Source of the DNA: Shewanella eurypsychrophilus
GTDB taxonomy: Bacteria; Pseudomonadota; Gammaproteobacteria; Enterobacterales; Shewanellaceae
DNA length: 64,000 bases
Direction: 5' to 3'
NCBI RefSeq assembly: GCF_007004545.3
Contig: NZ_CP045503.2
Span: 2,140,501-2,204,500 of the forward strand
The notes beneath the pieces are model-generated. The model saw only the letters and a program-made list of their open reading frames with translations, was not told where the DNA came from and made no database searches. Shown here one piece after another: positions 29,606-38,990 of this stretch. Positions within the stretch are counted from its first letter, which is position 1. Each line of letters begins with the position of its first letter. A program made the translations under genes and the position numbers.

Positions 29606-31207
29606 GTGAAAAGAGCTATTTTTACATCATTTTGTTGTTATCTTTTTTTGTCAGCCCAACCTGTCATATCGGCACAACACGTCTTCGACTTTGATATAAA
29701 ACAGTATAAAGAAGATACAAAAATACTCGCCAGTGATGAGTTTGGCGGAAGGGCGCCTTTATCTGCTGGAGAAAGGTTAACGCTAGATTATCTGGTTAAC
29801 TCTTTTAAAGATATCGGTCTAGAGCCTGGCTATAAAGGTGACTATTTACAAGCTGTCCCACTGGCAGAAATTAATGCCGATCAAGATATGACTCTTGCTA
29901 TCGATGGAATGACATTTATCTCAGGTGATCAGTTTACAGCCAGAACCCAGAGGATCATTGATCACGTTGAACTCAAAGACAGCGATTTGGTATTTGTGGG
30001 CTATGGTATTAATGCACCTGAGTATGGCTGGAATGATTACAGTGGGATTAACGTAAAAGGAAAAACGGTCATTGTTTTAGTCAATGATCCAGGCTTTGCC
30101 ACTCAAGATGATAACGTGTTTAAAGGCAACGCTATGACTTATTACGGTCGCTGGACATACAAGTATGAAGAGGCAGCCAGACAAGGCGCTGCAGCTGTTT
30201 TCATCGTTCATGAAACAGCACCAGCAGCCTATGGTTGGGGTGTGGTGCAAAACTCGAATACGGGTAGCAAATATACGTTAATCGACGATAATAATAACCT
30301 GAGTCAAGTCGGGGTTATGGGCTGGGTGCAGCATGACGTAGCCAAACTAATTTTTACTAAGGCTGATCTCAATTATGAAACCTTGAAGCTCGCGGCCCGT
30401 AAGCCTGATTTCAAGGCCGTGGATCTAAAGATGAAAGCAAATTTGGTATTGAAAAATACCATAGTGAAAGCTGAGTCTTACAATGTCGTTGCCAAACTAC
30501 CTGGTAGCAATAAGAGTGATGAGACGCTTGTGATGCATGCCCACTGGGATCATCTGGGCACTAAGCTAGATGCAGAAGGAAATAAGCAGATATTTAATGG
30601 TGCAGTCGATAATGCCTCAGGTGTTGCTGGCGTACTTGCCTTAGCTAAAGCGTTTAAGGCGAAGGCTGACCAAACCCCTTTTAAGCGAGATATATTATTT
30701 ACTAACTTTACCGCCGAAGAAACAGGCCTTATCGGTGCCCAACACTTCGCTCTTAATCCACCAGTACCCACTAAAGACATGGTTGCTTTTCTCAATATCG
30801 ATGGCATGAATGTTAATGATGGTGTGGATTACATCTTAGGTTATGGCCAAGGAGTATCTGAACTAGAAGGTTACCTAAAAGATGCCAGCTCTGAGTTGAA
30901 ACGCCATGTTAAAGCGGATCCTCGTCCGCAAAATGGTTTGATGTATCGCTCAGACCACTTTGCATTAGCCCAGCAGGGAGTGCCAGGTTTGCTATTTATG
31001 AGTTTAGGCGATACCGATCCTGATTACATTGCACACAAATATCATAAAGGGCAGGATGACTATGATGAAACTTGGTCTCTTGGCGGAGTAAAACAAGATC
31101 TAGCGCTTATAGGCAGTATTTTAGCTGAGCTTGCTAACAATGAAGATTGGCCAAGATGGCTCGAGGACTCTGATTTTAAGGCGAGACGTGCAGAGGATAA
31201 TCGTTAA
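29606..31207 (+). CDS. Secreted M28-family zinc aminopeptidase
   Basis: 533 residues with a signal peptide (about 1-23, ..FLSAQPVISA). A PA-type insert spans about residues 125-270, and the M28 catalytic domain follows. Metal ligands: His in HAHWDHLG, Asp in GAVDNASGVAG, the Glu pair in TAEETGLIG, Asp in NIDGMN, and a late His in YRSDHFALAQQGVP. Such enzymes remove N-terminal residues from peptides in the periplasm or medium. Translation starts at GTG with AAGGGA upstream. Single gene, convergent with the MBL hydrolase. Confidence 0.9.
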   Translation: MKRAIFTSFCCYLFLSAQPVISAQHVFDFDIKQYKEDTKILASDEFGGRAPLSAGERLTLDYLVNSFKDIGLEPGYKGDYLQAVPLAEINADQDMTLAIDGMTFISGDQFTARTQRIIDHVELKDSDLVFVGYGINAPEYGWNDYSGINVKGKTVIVLVNDPGFATQDDNVFKGNAMTYYGRWTYKYEEAARQGAAAVFIVHETAPAAYGWGVVQNSNTGSKYTLIDDNNNLSQVGVMGWVQHDVAKLIFTKADLNYETLKLAARKPDFKAVDLKMKANLVLKNTIVKAESYNVVAKLPGSNKSDETLVMHAHWDHLGTKLDAEGNKQIFNGAVDNASGVAGVLALAKAFKAKADQTPFKRDILFTNFTAEETGLIGAQHFALNPPVPTKDMVAFLNIDGMNVNDGVDYILGYGQGVSELEGYLKDASSELKRHVKADPRPQNGLMYRSDHFALAQQGVPGLLFMSLGDTDPDYIAHKYHKGQDDYDETWSLGGVKQDLALIGSILAELANNEDWPRWLEDSDFKARRAEDNR

Positions 31208-31242
31208 GCCGTTTCGATGACCTTGATTGCTATTGATTTCAT

Positions 31243-31270
31243 GAGGGAGCACTGAGCGTCGTGCTTCCTC
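31243..31270. terminator. Possible terminator hairpin after the M28 gene
   Basis: GAGGGAGCAC, TGAGCGTC, GTGCTTCCTC: a 10-bp stem with one G:T pair, but only TT follows, so termination would be weak. Confidence 0.45.
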
Positions 31271-31273
31271 TTA

Positions 31274-31287
31274 ATACCAATTGGTAT
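31274..31287. repeat. Solo ATACCAATTGGTAT palindrome
   Basis: A perfect 14-bp palindrome with the same core found at the tips of the element at 56516-56782. It is followed by GAGTATCTTGATAAG, roughly like the subterminal part of those tips. It may be a remnant end or a solo copy. Confidence 0.55.
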
Positions 31288-31302
31288 GAGTATCTTGATA
31301 AG

Positions 31303-32169
31303 TTACTCTTTTAACCCTTCATAGAGCGTATTAATCCACTTTTCTTCTGTGATAAAAGCCCAGCTCCAGTCAATTTTACCTTTAGGTATTCCTTCAAGCT
31401 GAATTTGTTCCAGATCCATGCCAGACGAGAGTTTACTCTCCATCCAGTTGATGGATTTATCGAGCATATGTTTAAAGCGGATCAGGTCGTTTCTGGTCGC
31501 GAGCGAACCGTGTCCTGGGATCACTTTAGTGTCGGTATTTATTTTTCGGATCATGGCTGCAACATTGTCACGGTATCCCTTCACTGAGCCACCCGCCTTG
31601 AGGTCGATATAGGGAAACCTATCTTTAAAGAAAAGATCGCCCATATGGATAACGCTCTTATCTTCCCATAACACCACACTATCTCCATCCGTATGGCCTG
31701 GTCCCATATGGATTAAATGCAGTGTCTCCTCATTAAAATGAATACTGGTTCCCTCATGATAAGTCACTGAAGGAAGACCAGCAGCTTTATAGCTGTTATC
31801 ACCAGATAATCGTTTCAATACATTATGATGGGCGAAAATAACGCTATTCATGCCGAAGAGGTTGTTCCCACCAGTGTGATCGCCATGATAGTGAGTATTA
31901 ACAACATATCTAGGTAAGCCTGGTTGAATTGTCGATAATGCTGCAACAATTTTTCCCGATAGGGGAGCAAATTGATTATCTATAATTAAGATCCCATCTT
32001 TACCCGCTGAAACCCCAATATTGCCACCAGAGCCAGTTAACATATAGCTGGTTTCAGAGAGCTTTTGTTTGCTAATTTCTACATCAGCGAATCTATCGGC
32101 GAATGAAACTTGAGACAGTAAGAGACCCAGCATAAGAGTGCTAATTTTGAGTAGCCTGCATGATCGCAT
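31303..32169 (-). CDS. Exported metallo-beta-lactamase-fold hydrolase
   Basis: 288 residues with a signal peptide (LLKISTLMLGLLLSQVSFA). The zinc site is complete: NTHYHGDHTGG (HxHxDH), GPGHTDGDS, HMGDLFF and IPGHG. Members of this exported group range from hydrolases to beta-lactamase-like enzymes and SoxH-like proteins, and the substrate here cannot be told. Single gene on the minus strand, ending near a solo ATACCAATTGGTAT palindrome. Confidence 0.85.
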   Translation of the reverse strand: MRSCRLLKISTLMLGLLLSQVSFADRFADVEISKQKLSETSYMLTGSGGNIGVSAGKDGILIIDNQFAPLSGKIVAALSTIQPGLPRYVVNTHYHGDHTGGNNLFGMNSVIFAHHNVLKRLSGDNSYKAAGLPSVTYHEGTSIHFNEETLHLIHMGPGHTDGDSVVLWEDKSVIHMGDLFFKDRFPYIDLKAGGSVKGYRDNVAAMIRKINTDTKVIPGHGSLATRNDLIRFKHMLDKSINWMESKLSSGMDLEQIQLEGIPKGKIDWSWAFITEEKWINTLYEGLKE

Positions 32170-32293
32170 TGCCTGTTACCTCTGTTGTTATTATTGTTGT
32201 TAAGGTTATCCGATAGTTACATTTTACTGTGTCCCTGTAAAGGAAAGGGCTGCAATAGCAGCCCTCATTTAATTACTCGTCACTCATATATTT

Positions 32294-32625
32294 ATACCAA
32301 TTCCATTAAACATATGATCAATTCAGAGCTTTCTCAGGGCTTTAAATTCAAGGCGCATTGTTGACGAAATGGTTATTCCCTTTCGAGGCAATGCAACGCA
32401 GAAGTAGAAGCCCTGAGAAGCTCACGAAGTGCGGCTGATGTTTAAAGCTAAGGGAAAAACACTTTAAGCTGCGAAAGTGGCTTTCGATATACGACTGCAT
32501 GGATGCAGAAGGTAGGGCGAAGCAGGATGCCAGAGCCGAGAATAACTATTAGCTTCAATCCCCTTATCTTGCCTACAGCGTTTTTAACTCCCGCTGAATG
32601 GTCACTTGTTTAATGGAAATGGTAT
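32294..32625. mobile_element. MITE-like element with terminal inverted repeats (copy A, 332 bp)
   Basis: The left end reads ATACCAATTCCATTAAACA and continues TATGATCAATTCAG. The complement of the right end reads ATACCATTTCCATTAAACA and continues AGTGACCATTCAG. The ends therefore match over about 32 bases. There is no ORF long enough for a transposase. The interior has GC-rich hairpin-forming sequence. A clear target duplication is not visible. It sits in the 467-base gap upstream of the MBL gene, only 11 bases from the stop codon of the second RND pump. A second, related copy is at 56516-56782. Confidence 0.75.
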
Positions 32626-32636
32626 TAGATCTATGA

Positions 32637-35600
32637 TCAATATGCCCAAGGCATAAGCCTTCTAGAAAGACTATTTGCACGTCCTAGTCGTACCGCTGAG
32701 TTATATCGCATTCTATAAAGCGCCTGATAACAAAGTGGCACTAGATATAAGCTAGTGACGGTTGAGAAAGTTAAACCACCGATAATGGCAATAGCCATGG
32801 GGGAATATGATGGACCTCCGCCGCCGAGTTGGGTATCTCCCATTGCCAGTGGAAGCAATCCTAATACCGTTGTGCCAACAGTCATTAATACAGGTCGTAA
32901 ACGTGAAATACATACCTGACTGATAGCATTTGATAATTTGTCTAACTCAGGCTGCTTCTGGTTAATCTGATCCACCAAAACAATGCCGTTGTTAACGACA
33001 ATTCCCATCAGGATCAAGATACCAATCATCACCATGACACCCATCGGAGTCCCACTAATCAGTAGCCCCCAGAAGACGCCAGTGATAGAAAACAAGATCG
33101 AGGTGATGATAGCTGTCGGTAGCAGTAAAGACTCGAACAGTGCCGCCATCACTATGTAGATCATGGCTAATGCCAGCAACATGTTAGTCGCCATTACCGC
33201 CTGGTCTTCATCTTGTTTCTCAAAGCCTCCTCTGAGTGAATAACCATAACCTGCAGGGAAATTGACATTTTCCATGACTTCGGTAATTTTTTCTTGTGCT
33301 TCTTCGGTGGTTAAGTCATCAAGATTGGCGCCAATAGATAGTGCTGTTTGTCTATCGTAATGGCGTATGGTGTCAAACCTTGGCGATATTTGAATATTGG
33401 CTAAGCTATCTAAGGTATATACACGGTTATCTATTCGAATAATCGGTAATTGCTTCAAGCGTTCGAGGGACAAACGCCACTCTTGTTCAAAAGACATCTC
33501 GATACGTAACTCTCCATTTGGATCATGGCGGAACGAACGAAGTTGAGTGCCTCTTAGCGCCATAGAGATACTCGATGCAATTTCATTGAGTTTAAGATCG
33601 AGTCTAGCAGCCATTTGACGATCAATCTGGATAACCACTTCCTGTTGCGCACCACTGAGTTCAGATCTTACATCAGTCAAACCTTCAATCTTAGATAATA
33701 AAGGGATCACGTTGTTACTGATCTCAATGAGTTCACTGGTAGAGCGACCTGTCAAGGTGACTCTCAAGCCATTGTTACCACCGCCCCAACCGAATTGAGG
33801 CTTTGCAATTGAAAACTTTGGAAAACCTTCACGTATGGATTTTTTCAATACCTTCATGTCAACTTCGGTGTCTTCTTTTAAAATTAATGTTGACTGACCA
33901 CGATCTGGTGAATAGTAGCTATAGACAGAATCGATATGGAATTCATCTTTATTAGCATAAAGGTACTTTTCCATCTTAGTGATCATCGCTTCAGTCACAT
34001 CCAGATTATGACGACCTTCAACTTGGTAGTTGATGTAGAGCTTATTGTTACCTTCTCCGTCAGATTGATCTTGCTTAACCATGGTCAATGGCAAAGCGGT
34101 TGAGGCTAAGATGATGATTGAAATAACGCCAGACGTGCGCGAGTGAGCCAGTATCCAATCTAAGCTTTTATGATAAAAATATTTCAGCTTACTCTCTTTT
34201 ACCTCTGCCTCAACTTCAATGTTCATTCTACTGAGCATTAATGGCAGTAGTGTCTTAGCCACAAGCAATGAGGCTGCTAGTGAGATACAGATAGCAATAG
34301 CGACGTGTTCTAAGAAAATGGTGAGTTCAACTTTTACGCCAAATATATTAGGCAGGAATACTATTGCAGTCGTTAGCGTTCCGGCTAACACGGCGAGTGC
34401 TACTTTATTCACACCACTAAGCACGGCGCTGTTGTTGGCCTCTTTATCCATGTTATTGCTAGCCGATGGATCTGCAGCAACTTGTTTCTCCTGCAGTACA
34501 CTTTCGGTGACCACAACGGCATTATCAATAAGCATACCGACAGCGAGCAATAAGCCCATCATCGAAAGGATATTAAGGCTGTAGCCGAGAAGATACATTG
34601 CGGCCAGCGTCATACAGATTGAGATAGGCACAGAGGTGACTACCACCAGTGTCATCTTTAAATTTCTCAAAAATAGATATAACACGCCAAAAGAGAGTAG
34701 GGCACCAATGAGCCCCGCGGTGAGCAAATCATTGAGTGATGATGTCACCCCATAAGCCTGATCTTCCATGACAAAGAGTTTAATGCCATCAAATTGTTGA
34801 TCTTGCTTGGCACTCTCGATGACCTTCATCACCCGCTCAGACACTTCAACTAAGTTGGCCCCAGACTCTTTAAACACATCTAAGCCCACGGCATAGTTTT
34901 GATCTAAATGACGCCCATCTAAACGCTCTGGCAGTGAAAATGAGATGTTGGCAATATCACCTAATGTCACACCAGGTTTCAAGACGACGGCATGAATGTC
35001 ATCCAAGTTTCTAAATTCGCCTTTTGGAGAGACTTGATAGACTCTTGCATTAGCTCTTAAAATTCCAGCACTGACAATAAAGTTTTCTTGTTGCAGTCTT
35101 TGGTTCAGATATTGGAGAGAGACGCCACTGGAAGACAATTTGTCTGCATTGATGCGAATCTCTATCTGTTTTTGCTCAACACCATATAAGGTGACTTGAG
35201 ACACACCTTCAACTCTTTCTAACGGGCGCTTTAATTGTTTATCGAGTAAGTCGAACGCACCTGATAGTTCACGGTCACTTGAAATTCTCAAGTTAAGCAC
35301 AGGCATATCAGCGGTACTGAACTGTCTGATAAAGACCCGTTCAACATCTTTAGGGAGTAGATGCCTGACAGCATCTATTTTCTCACGCGCCTCAAGACTC
35401 TTGGTCGCGACATTTTCTCCCCACTTCATTCTGAGTTCTATCTCTGCGCCATTTTGTGAAGAGCTAGATCTTAGCTCTTCAATACCGCCCATGGTTGCCA
35501 GTGATTCTTCTAAAATACTGGTAATATCACGCTCAACTTCAGCTGGTGTCGAGCCTTTATATGGCACCTCAATGTTGACCTGAGGCATATCTATGCCTGG

Positions 35601-35711
35601 AAACATCTCCAGTGGCAGTAAGCGACTCGACGCTAAACCAAACAGCAGAATAGCCACGAAGAACATGCTGGTGGTCACAGGCCTAGATATTGCTAAACGG
35701 GTGAGATTCAT
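32637..35711 (-). CDS. RND efflux pump subunit, HAE-1 type (second pump)
   Basis: 1024 residues with the RND layout: twelve membrane helices in two halves, each with a large periplasmic loop. TM4 reads GLLLAVGMLIDNAVVVTES: one Asp of the usual DD pair is Asn. TM10 reads MGIVVNNGIVLVDQI. It is the third gene of the operon adaptor-RND-RND; its ATG overlaps the stop of the preceding pump (ATGA), and GGAGGT lies within the upstream gene's end. Substrates (drugs, dyes, organic compounds) cannot be predicted. No outer-membrane channel gene is linked. Confidence 0.9.
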   Translation of the reverse strand: MNLTRLAISRPVTTSMFFVAILLFGLASSRLLPLEMFPGIDMPQVNIEVPYKGSTPAEVERDITSILEESLATMGGIEELRSSSSQNGAEIELRMKWGENVATKSLEAREKIDAVRHLLPKDVERVFIRQFSTADMPVLNLRISSDRELSGAFDLLDKQLKRPLERVEGVSQVTLYGVEQKQIEIRINADKLSSSGVSLQYLNQRLQQENFIVSAGILRANARVYQVSPKGEFRNLDDIHAVVLKPGVTLGDIANISFSLPERLDGRHLDQNYAVGLDVFKESGANLVEVSERVMKVIESAKQDQQFDGIKLFVMEDQAYGVTSSLNDLLTAGLIGALLSFGVLYLFLRNLKMTLVVVTSVPISICMTLAAMYLLGYSLNILSMMGLLLAVGMLIDNAVVVTESVLQEKQVAADPSASNNMDKEANNSAVLSGVNKVALAVLAGTLTTAIVFLPNIFGVKVELTIFLEHVAIAICISLAASLLVAKTLLPLMLSRMNIEVEAEVKESKLKYFYHKSLDWILAHSRTSGVISIIILASTALPLTMVKQDQSDGEGNNKLYINYQVEGRHNLDVTEAMITKMEKYLYANKDEFHIDSVYSYYSPDRGQSTLILKEDTEVDMKVLKKSIREGFPKFSIAKPQFGWGGGNNGLRVTLTGRSTSELIEISNNVIPLLSKIEGLTDVRSELSGAQQEVVIQIDRQMAARLDLKLNEIASSISMALRGTQLRSFRHDPNGELRIEMSFEQEWRLSLERLKQLPIIRIDNRVYTLDSLANIQISPRFDTIRHYDRQTALSIGANLDDLTTEEAQEKITEVMENVNFPAGYGYSLRGGFEKQDEDQAVMATNMLLALAMIYIVMAALFESLLLPTAIITSILFSITGVFWGLLISGTPMGVMVMIGILILMGIVVNNGIVLVDQINQKQPELDKLSNAISQVCISRLRPVLMTVGTTVLGLLPLAMGDTQLGGGGPSYSPMAIAIIGGLTFSTVTSLYLVPLCYQALYRMRYNSAVRLGRANSLSRRLMPWAY

Positions 35712-38700
35712 GCCTGACCTCCTTCACTTGTAAGCAATGCTTCTTGTGTATCTTTGGTCTCTGGTGAGGCATATTCCTTACGATCGAACAGGGCGTACAG
35801 CACAGGGATCACCACTAATGTCAGTAGTGTCGATAGTAGCAAGCCAAATATTACCGTAATGGCCATAGGGGCACGAACTTCTGAGCCATCACCCAAACCA
35901 AATGCCATCGGAGAAAGACCTAAAGCGGTCGTCAGTGTCGTCATTATAATCGGACGTAAACGAGACTTTGCTGCTTCAGAGATGGCTTGCATCTTCTCAA
36001 CGCCATCGGCTCTTATCTGATTAATACGGTCGACCAGCACGATGGCATTATTGACCACGATACCTGCTAGCATGATGAGTCCAATAAATACCACCACACT
36101 CAGATGAGTATTGGTGATATAGAGTCCTAAAATACTGCCGCCAACAGCCATTGGCACGGCAATTAAGATAAGCAGTGGGTGTAGCAGTGACTCAAACTGA
36201 CTGGCCATCACTAAGTAGACTAAAAATACAGCCAGCACTAAGGCTATCTGTAGCGACTGGAATGAATGCTCCATCTCTTCATTTTGACCACCAAATCGCG
36301 CCTGTATAGAAGTCGGCAGTGTTTGATTAGCTAGAATTTCTCTGGCTTCGAGCACTGCTTCATTTAAGTCACCATAGGCTAAGTTTGCCGAGACGATAGC
36401 GACTCTTTGCTGGCTGATTCGGTTAATGGCTGAAGGGCCTAGCTTTAACGTCACATCGGCAACAGCGCTGAGTGCAATAGGGCGATTGCTATCTGGATTG
36501 ATGATCATGGCACCGATATCACTGATCTGATCACGCTCTTCGATTTCACTTCTGACTAGAATATCAACTTTACGATCTCTGACTGTGTATTGACTTGCGA
36601 CAGTGCCGCCAATGCGTTGCGCAATTCTGTTGGCTACAGTAGGCGCATCCATGCCTAGTGATGCGAGTCTTTCATGGTCGAAGCGAATACTTAACTCAGG
36701 TTGTCCGTCTCTGAGGCTGGTATTGAGATCTGCAAAGCGGTCTGAATCTGAAAGGGCATCAATTAAGTTGTTTGATGTTTGCTTGAGTTGGGCTAAGTCA
36801 TAACCTATAAGCTCAATTTCGAGTGGTGTTTTAAAGCTAAAGAGCTCAGGATGTTGAATTTTGGCTTCAAGCTCAGGGATCCGCATCGCAGTGGTTCGCA
36901 GCACAGAAGCTACGGCCTCAAATGCGTTATGGTCGGCTAGGACGACCTGTAATCGGCCCCAGTTTTCACCCCCACGTGAAGTATCTGATGTCATCAATCC
37001 GCCACTACCTGCTTGGCTATATGCATGTTTAACATCTTCTCTGTCCTTGATTGACAATGCCAAGGTACGAAGTACCTTGTCAGTTTCTGACACCTCAGTG
37101 CCTGGTGTCAGTAGGATCTCGACATAGAATTCACCTTGATTCATTGGAGGAATAAGCTCCATTCCCAGTTTAGGCACGAGTAAACCAGTTCCCGCAGTCA
37201 CTAAAATGGCAATAGATAAGGTTAACACCTTAAATTTAAGCGCTAACGCGAGTAGACGATGATACACATGTTCAAGCTGGCGGTAACACCAATTAAATCC
37301 TTGGCTCAGTGGGCGCATAAACAACCCGGTGAACCAAGACAGCAGGCGGCCAAACATAAGCGCTAAGGTTAACAGGGCACTGGGTAAGTAACTGAATAAG
37401 ACGATGAAGGGAAAAGAGAAAACCGTGGCACTGTAGTGTGTTAACTTGCCCATTTTAGTCTCAGGTGTTGGCTTCTTCTCTTTAGCGAGTAGAGGCGGCA
37501 GAGACTTTATCCCTTCTCGAGATGCCAACATAGGGATGGTTGTGAGCGCGACGAGTAGCGAAGCGAGCAGTGCAAAGGTAACTGTAAGGGCCTGATCTGA
37601 GAAGAGGGCACCGGCAACCCCGTCGACAAAGACTAATGGCACAAATACAGCTAGTGTTGTTAATGTTGACGCAAATATGGCTCCAGAGACTTCTTTAGTA
37701 CCAGTTACTGCAGCTTCGAGTTTACTCATACCCTGCGAGCGGCAGCGATCAATATTTTCCAGTACAACAATGGCATTATCTACTAATAAGCCCACCGCCA
37801 GGGCTATTCCACCCAGAGACATGATGTTTAAGCTGATATTGGCAAAATACATCATGTTAAATGTGGCTATTACCGAAAAGGGAATAGAGATAGAGATGAT
37901 CAGCGTTGGAATGATGTCTCGTAAAAATAGATAGATGATCAGCATAGAGAGTAAACTCCCTATTAACGCAGCCGAGGTGACCTCACTGACCGCACTTTCA
38001 ATGAACTCAGATTGATCGTAGATAACCGTCAATTCAGATTTAACGTTATTACTATTTAGTGCATCCAATGCAGCTGTGACTTTTCTTGCCACTGCAACGG
38101 TATTTGCATCGCCTTCCTTGTAGATGGCCAGCTCGATAGATTCTTGATCGCCTATCCGAGTAATATCATTACGTTCCTTATGAGCATCAACAATTTCGGC
38201 CACTTCGAACAAACGCACTAAGGTCTGAGCATCACGATAAACAATGATCTGGCCCAGCTCTTCGAGTGAGTTGAATTGATTAAGGGTTCTAACAAGGTAC
38301 TCTTTATCCCCTTGTATGACTTTACCTGCTGAAAGGTTAATATTTTCTTCAGCAATACGGTTACGAATTTTATCGGCATTTAAATTCAGTTGTGTCAGCT
38401 TCTGCTGGTTAAGCTGAATATGAACTTCTTGCTGTAAACCACCTGAAAGCCTGACTGCGGCGACGCCAGTTAAAGACTCAAGTTGGCGCTTGAGCTCTTC
38501 GTCTGCATAAGTCCTCATCTGTTTCAGCTCAGTATCACTGGCTTCAGGTACCGACAGTGCAAGGCGAACGATAGGATCAAGGTTTGGATTAAACCTGAGT
38601 AATAGTGGCTTTTTGACATCCAAAGGTAGAATGATGGTATCTAGCTTCTCTCGTACATCAAGGCTAGCCATATCCATGTCGGTGCCCCATTCAAACTCAA

Positions 38701-38977
38701 GGACGACATCTGACATGCCAGATCGTGAAATGGAGCTGATTTTTCTTAGGCCTTTGACTATGCCAGCGGCTTCTTCAATGGGTTTTGAGACTAGCTGCTC
38801 GACTTCGACCGGTGCAGCTCCTACATACTGAGTACGTATGGTGATGGTGGGATAACTCAAATCGGGTAGTAATTTGACTGCCAGACGTGAGAACCCAACC
38901 ATACCAAAAAGGATAACTGCTAGCATGAACATCCACACTGTGACAGGTCGTTTTACCGATGTTTTTATAATAGACAT
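35708..38977 (-). CDS. RND efflux pump subunit, HAE-1 type (first pump)
   Basis: 1089 residues, starting SVKRPVTVWMFMLAVILFGM, with the RND fold. TM4 carries GGIALAVGLLVDNAIVVLENI (DN rather than DD) and TM10 LAGIVVNNAIVLVDRI. About 60 extra residues, between the end of TM6 (SREGIKSLPPLLAKEKKPTP..) and the second half, include hydrophobic stretches. It is coupled to the next pump by a 4-base overlap and follows the adaptor gene by 13 bases. Together with the second pump it may form a mixed trimer, as MdtB and MdtC do. Confidence 0.9.
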   Translation of the reverse strand: MSIIKTSVKRPVTVWMFMLAVILFGMVGFSRLAVKLLPDLSYPTITIRTQYVGAAPVEVEQLVSKPIEEAAGIVKGLRKISSISRSGMSDVVLEFEWGTDMDMASLDVREKLDTIILPLDVKKPLLLRFNPNLDPIVRLALSVPEASDTELKQMRTYADEELKRQLESLTGVAAVRLSGGLQQEVHIQLNQQKLTQLNLNADKIRNRIAEENINLSAGKVIQGDKEYLVRTLNQFNSLEELGQIIVYRDAQTLVRLFEVAEIVDAHKERNDITRIGDQESIELAIYKEGDANTVAVARKVTAALDALNSNNVKSELTVIYDQSEFIESAVSEVTSAALIGSLLSMLIIYLFLRDIIPTLIISISIPFSVIATFNMMYFANISLNIMSLGGIALAVGLLVDNAIVVLENIDRCRSQGMSKLEAAVTGTKEVSGAIFASTLTTLAVFVPLVFVDGVAGALFSDQALTVTFALLASLLVALTTIPMLASREGIKSLPPLLAKEKKPTPETKMGKLTHYSATVFSFPFIVLFSYLPSALLTLALMFGRLLSWFTGLFMRPLSQGFNWCYRQLEHVYHRLLALALKFKVLTLSIAILVTAGTGLLVPKLGMELIPPMNQGEFYVEILLTPGTEVSETDKVLRTLALSIKDREDVKHAYSQAGSGGLMTSDTSRGGENWGRLQVVLADHNAFEAVASVLRTTAMRIPELEAKIQHPELFSFKTPLEIELIGYDLAQLKQTSNNLIDALSDSDRFADLNTSLRDGQPELSIRFDHERLASLGMDAPTVANRIAQRIGGTVASQYTVRDRKVDILVRSEIEERDQISDIGAMIINPDSNRPIALSAVADVTLKLGPSAINRISQQRVAIVSANLAYGDLNEAVLEAREILANQTLPTSIQARFGGQNEEMEHSFQSLQIALVLAVFLVYLVMASQFESLLHPLLILIAVPMAVGGSILGLYITNTHLSVVVFIGLIMLAGIVVNNAIVLVDRINQIRADGVEKMQAISEAAKSRLRPIIMTTLTTALGLSPMAFGLGDGSEVRAPMAITVIFGLLLSTLLTLVVIPVLYALFDRKEYASPETKDTQEALLTSEGGQA

Positions 38978-38990
38978 AATTCGGTTTCCT

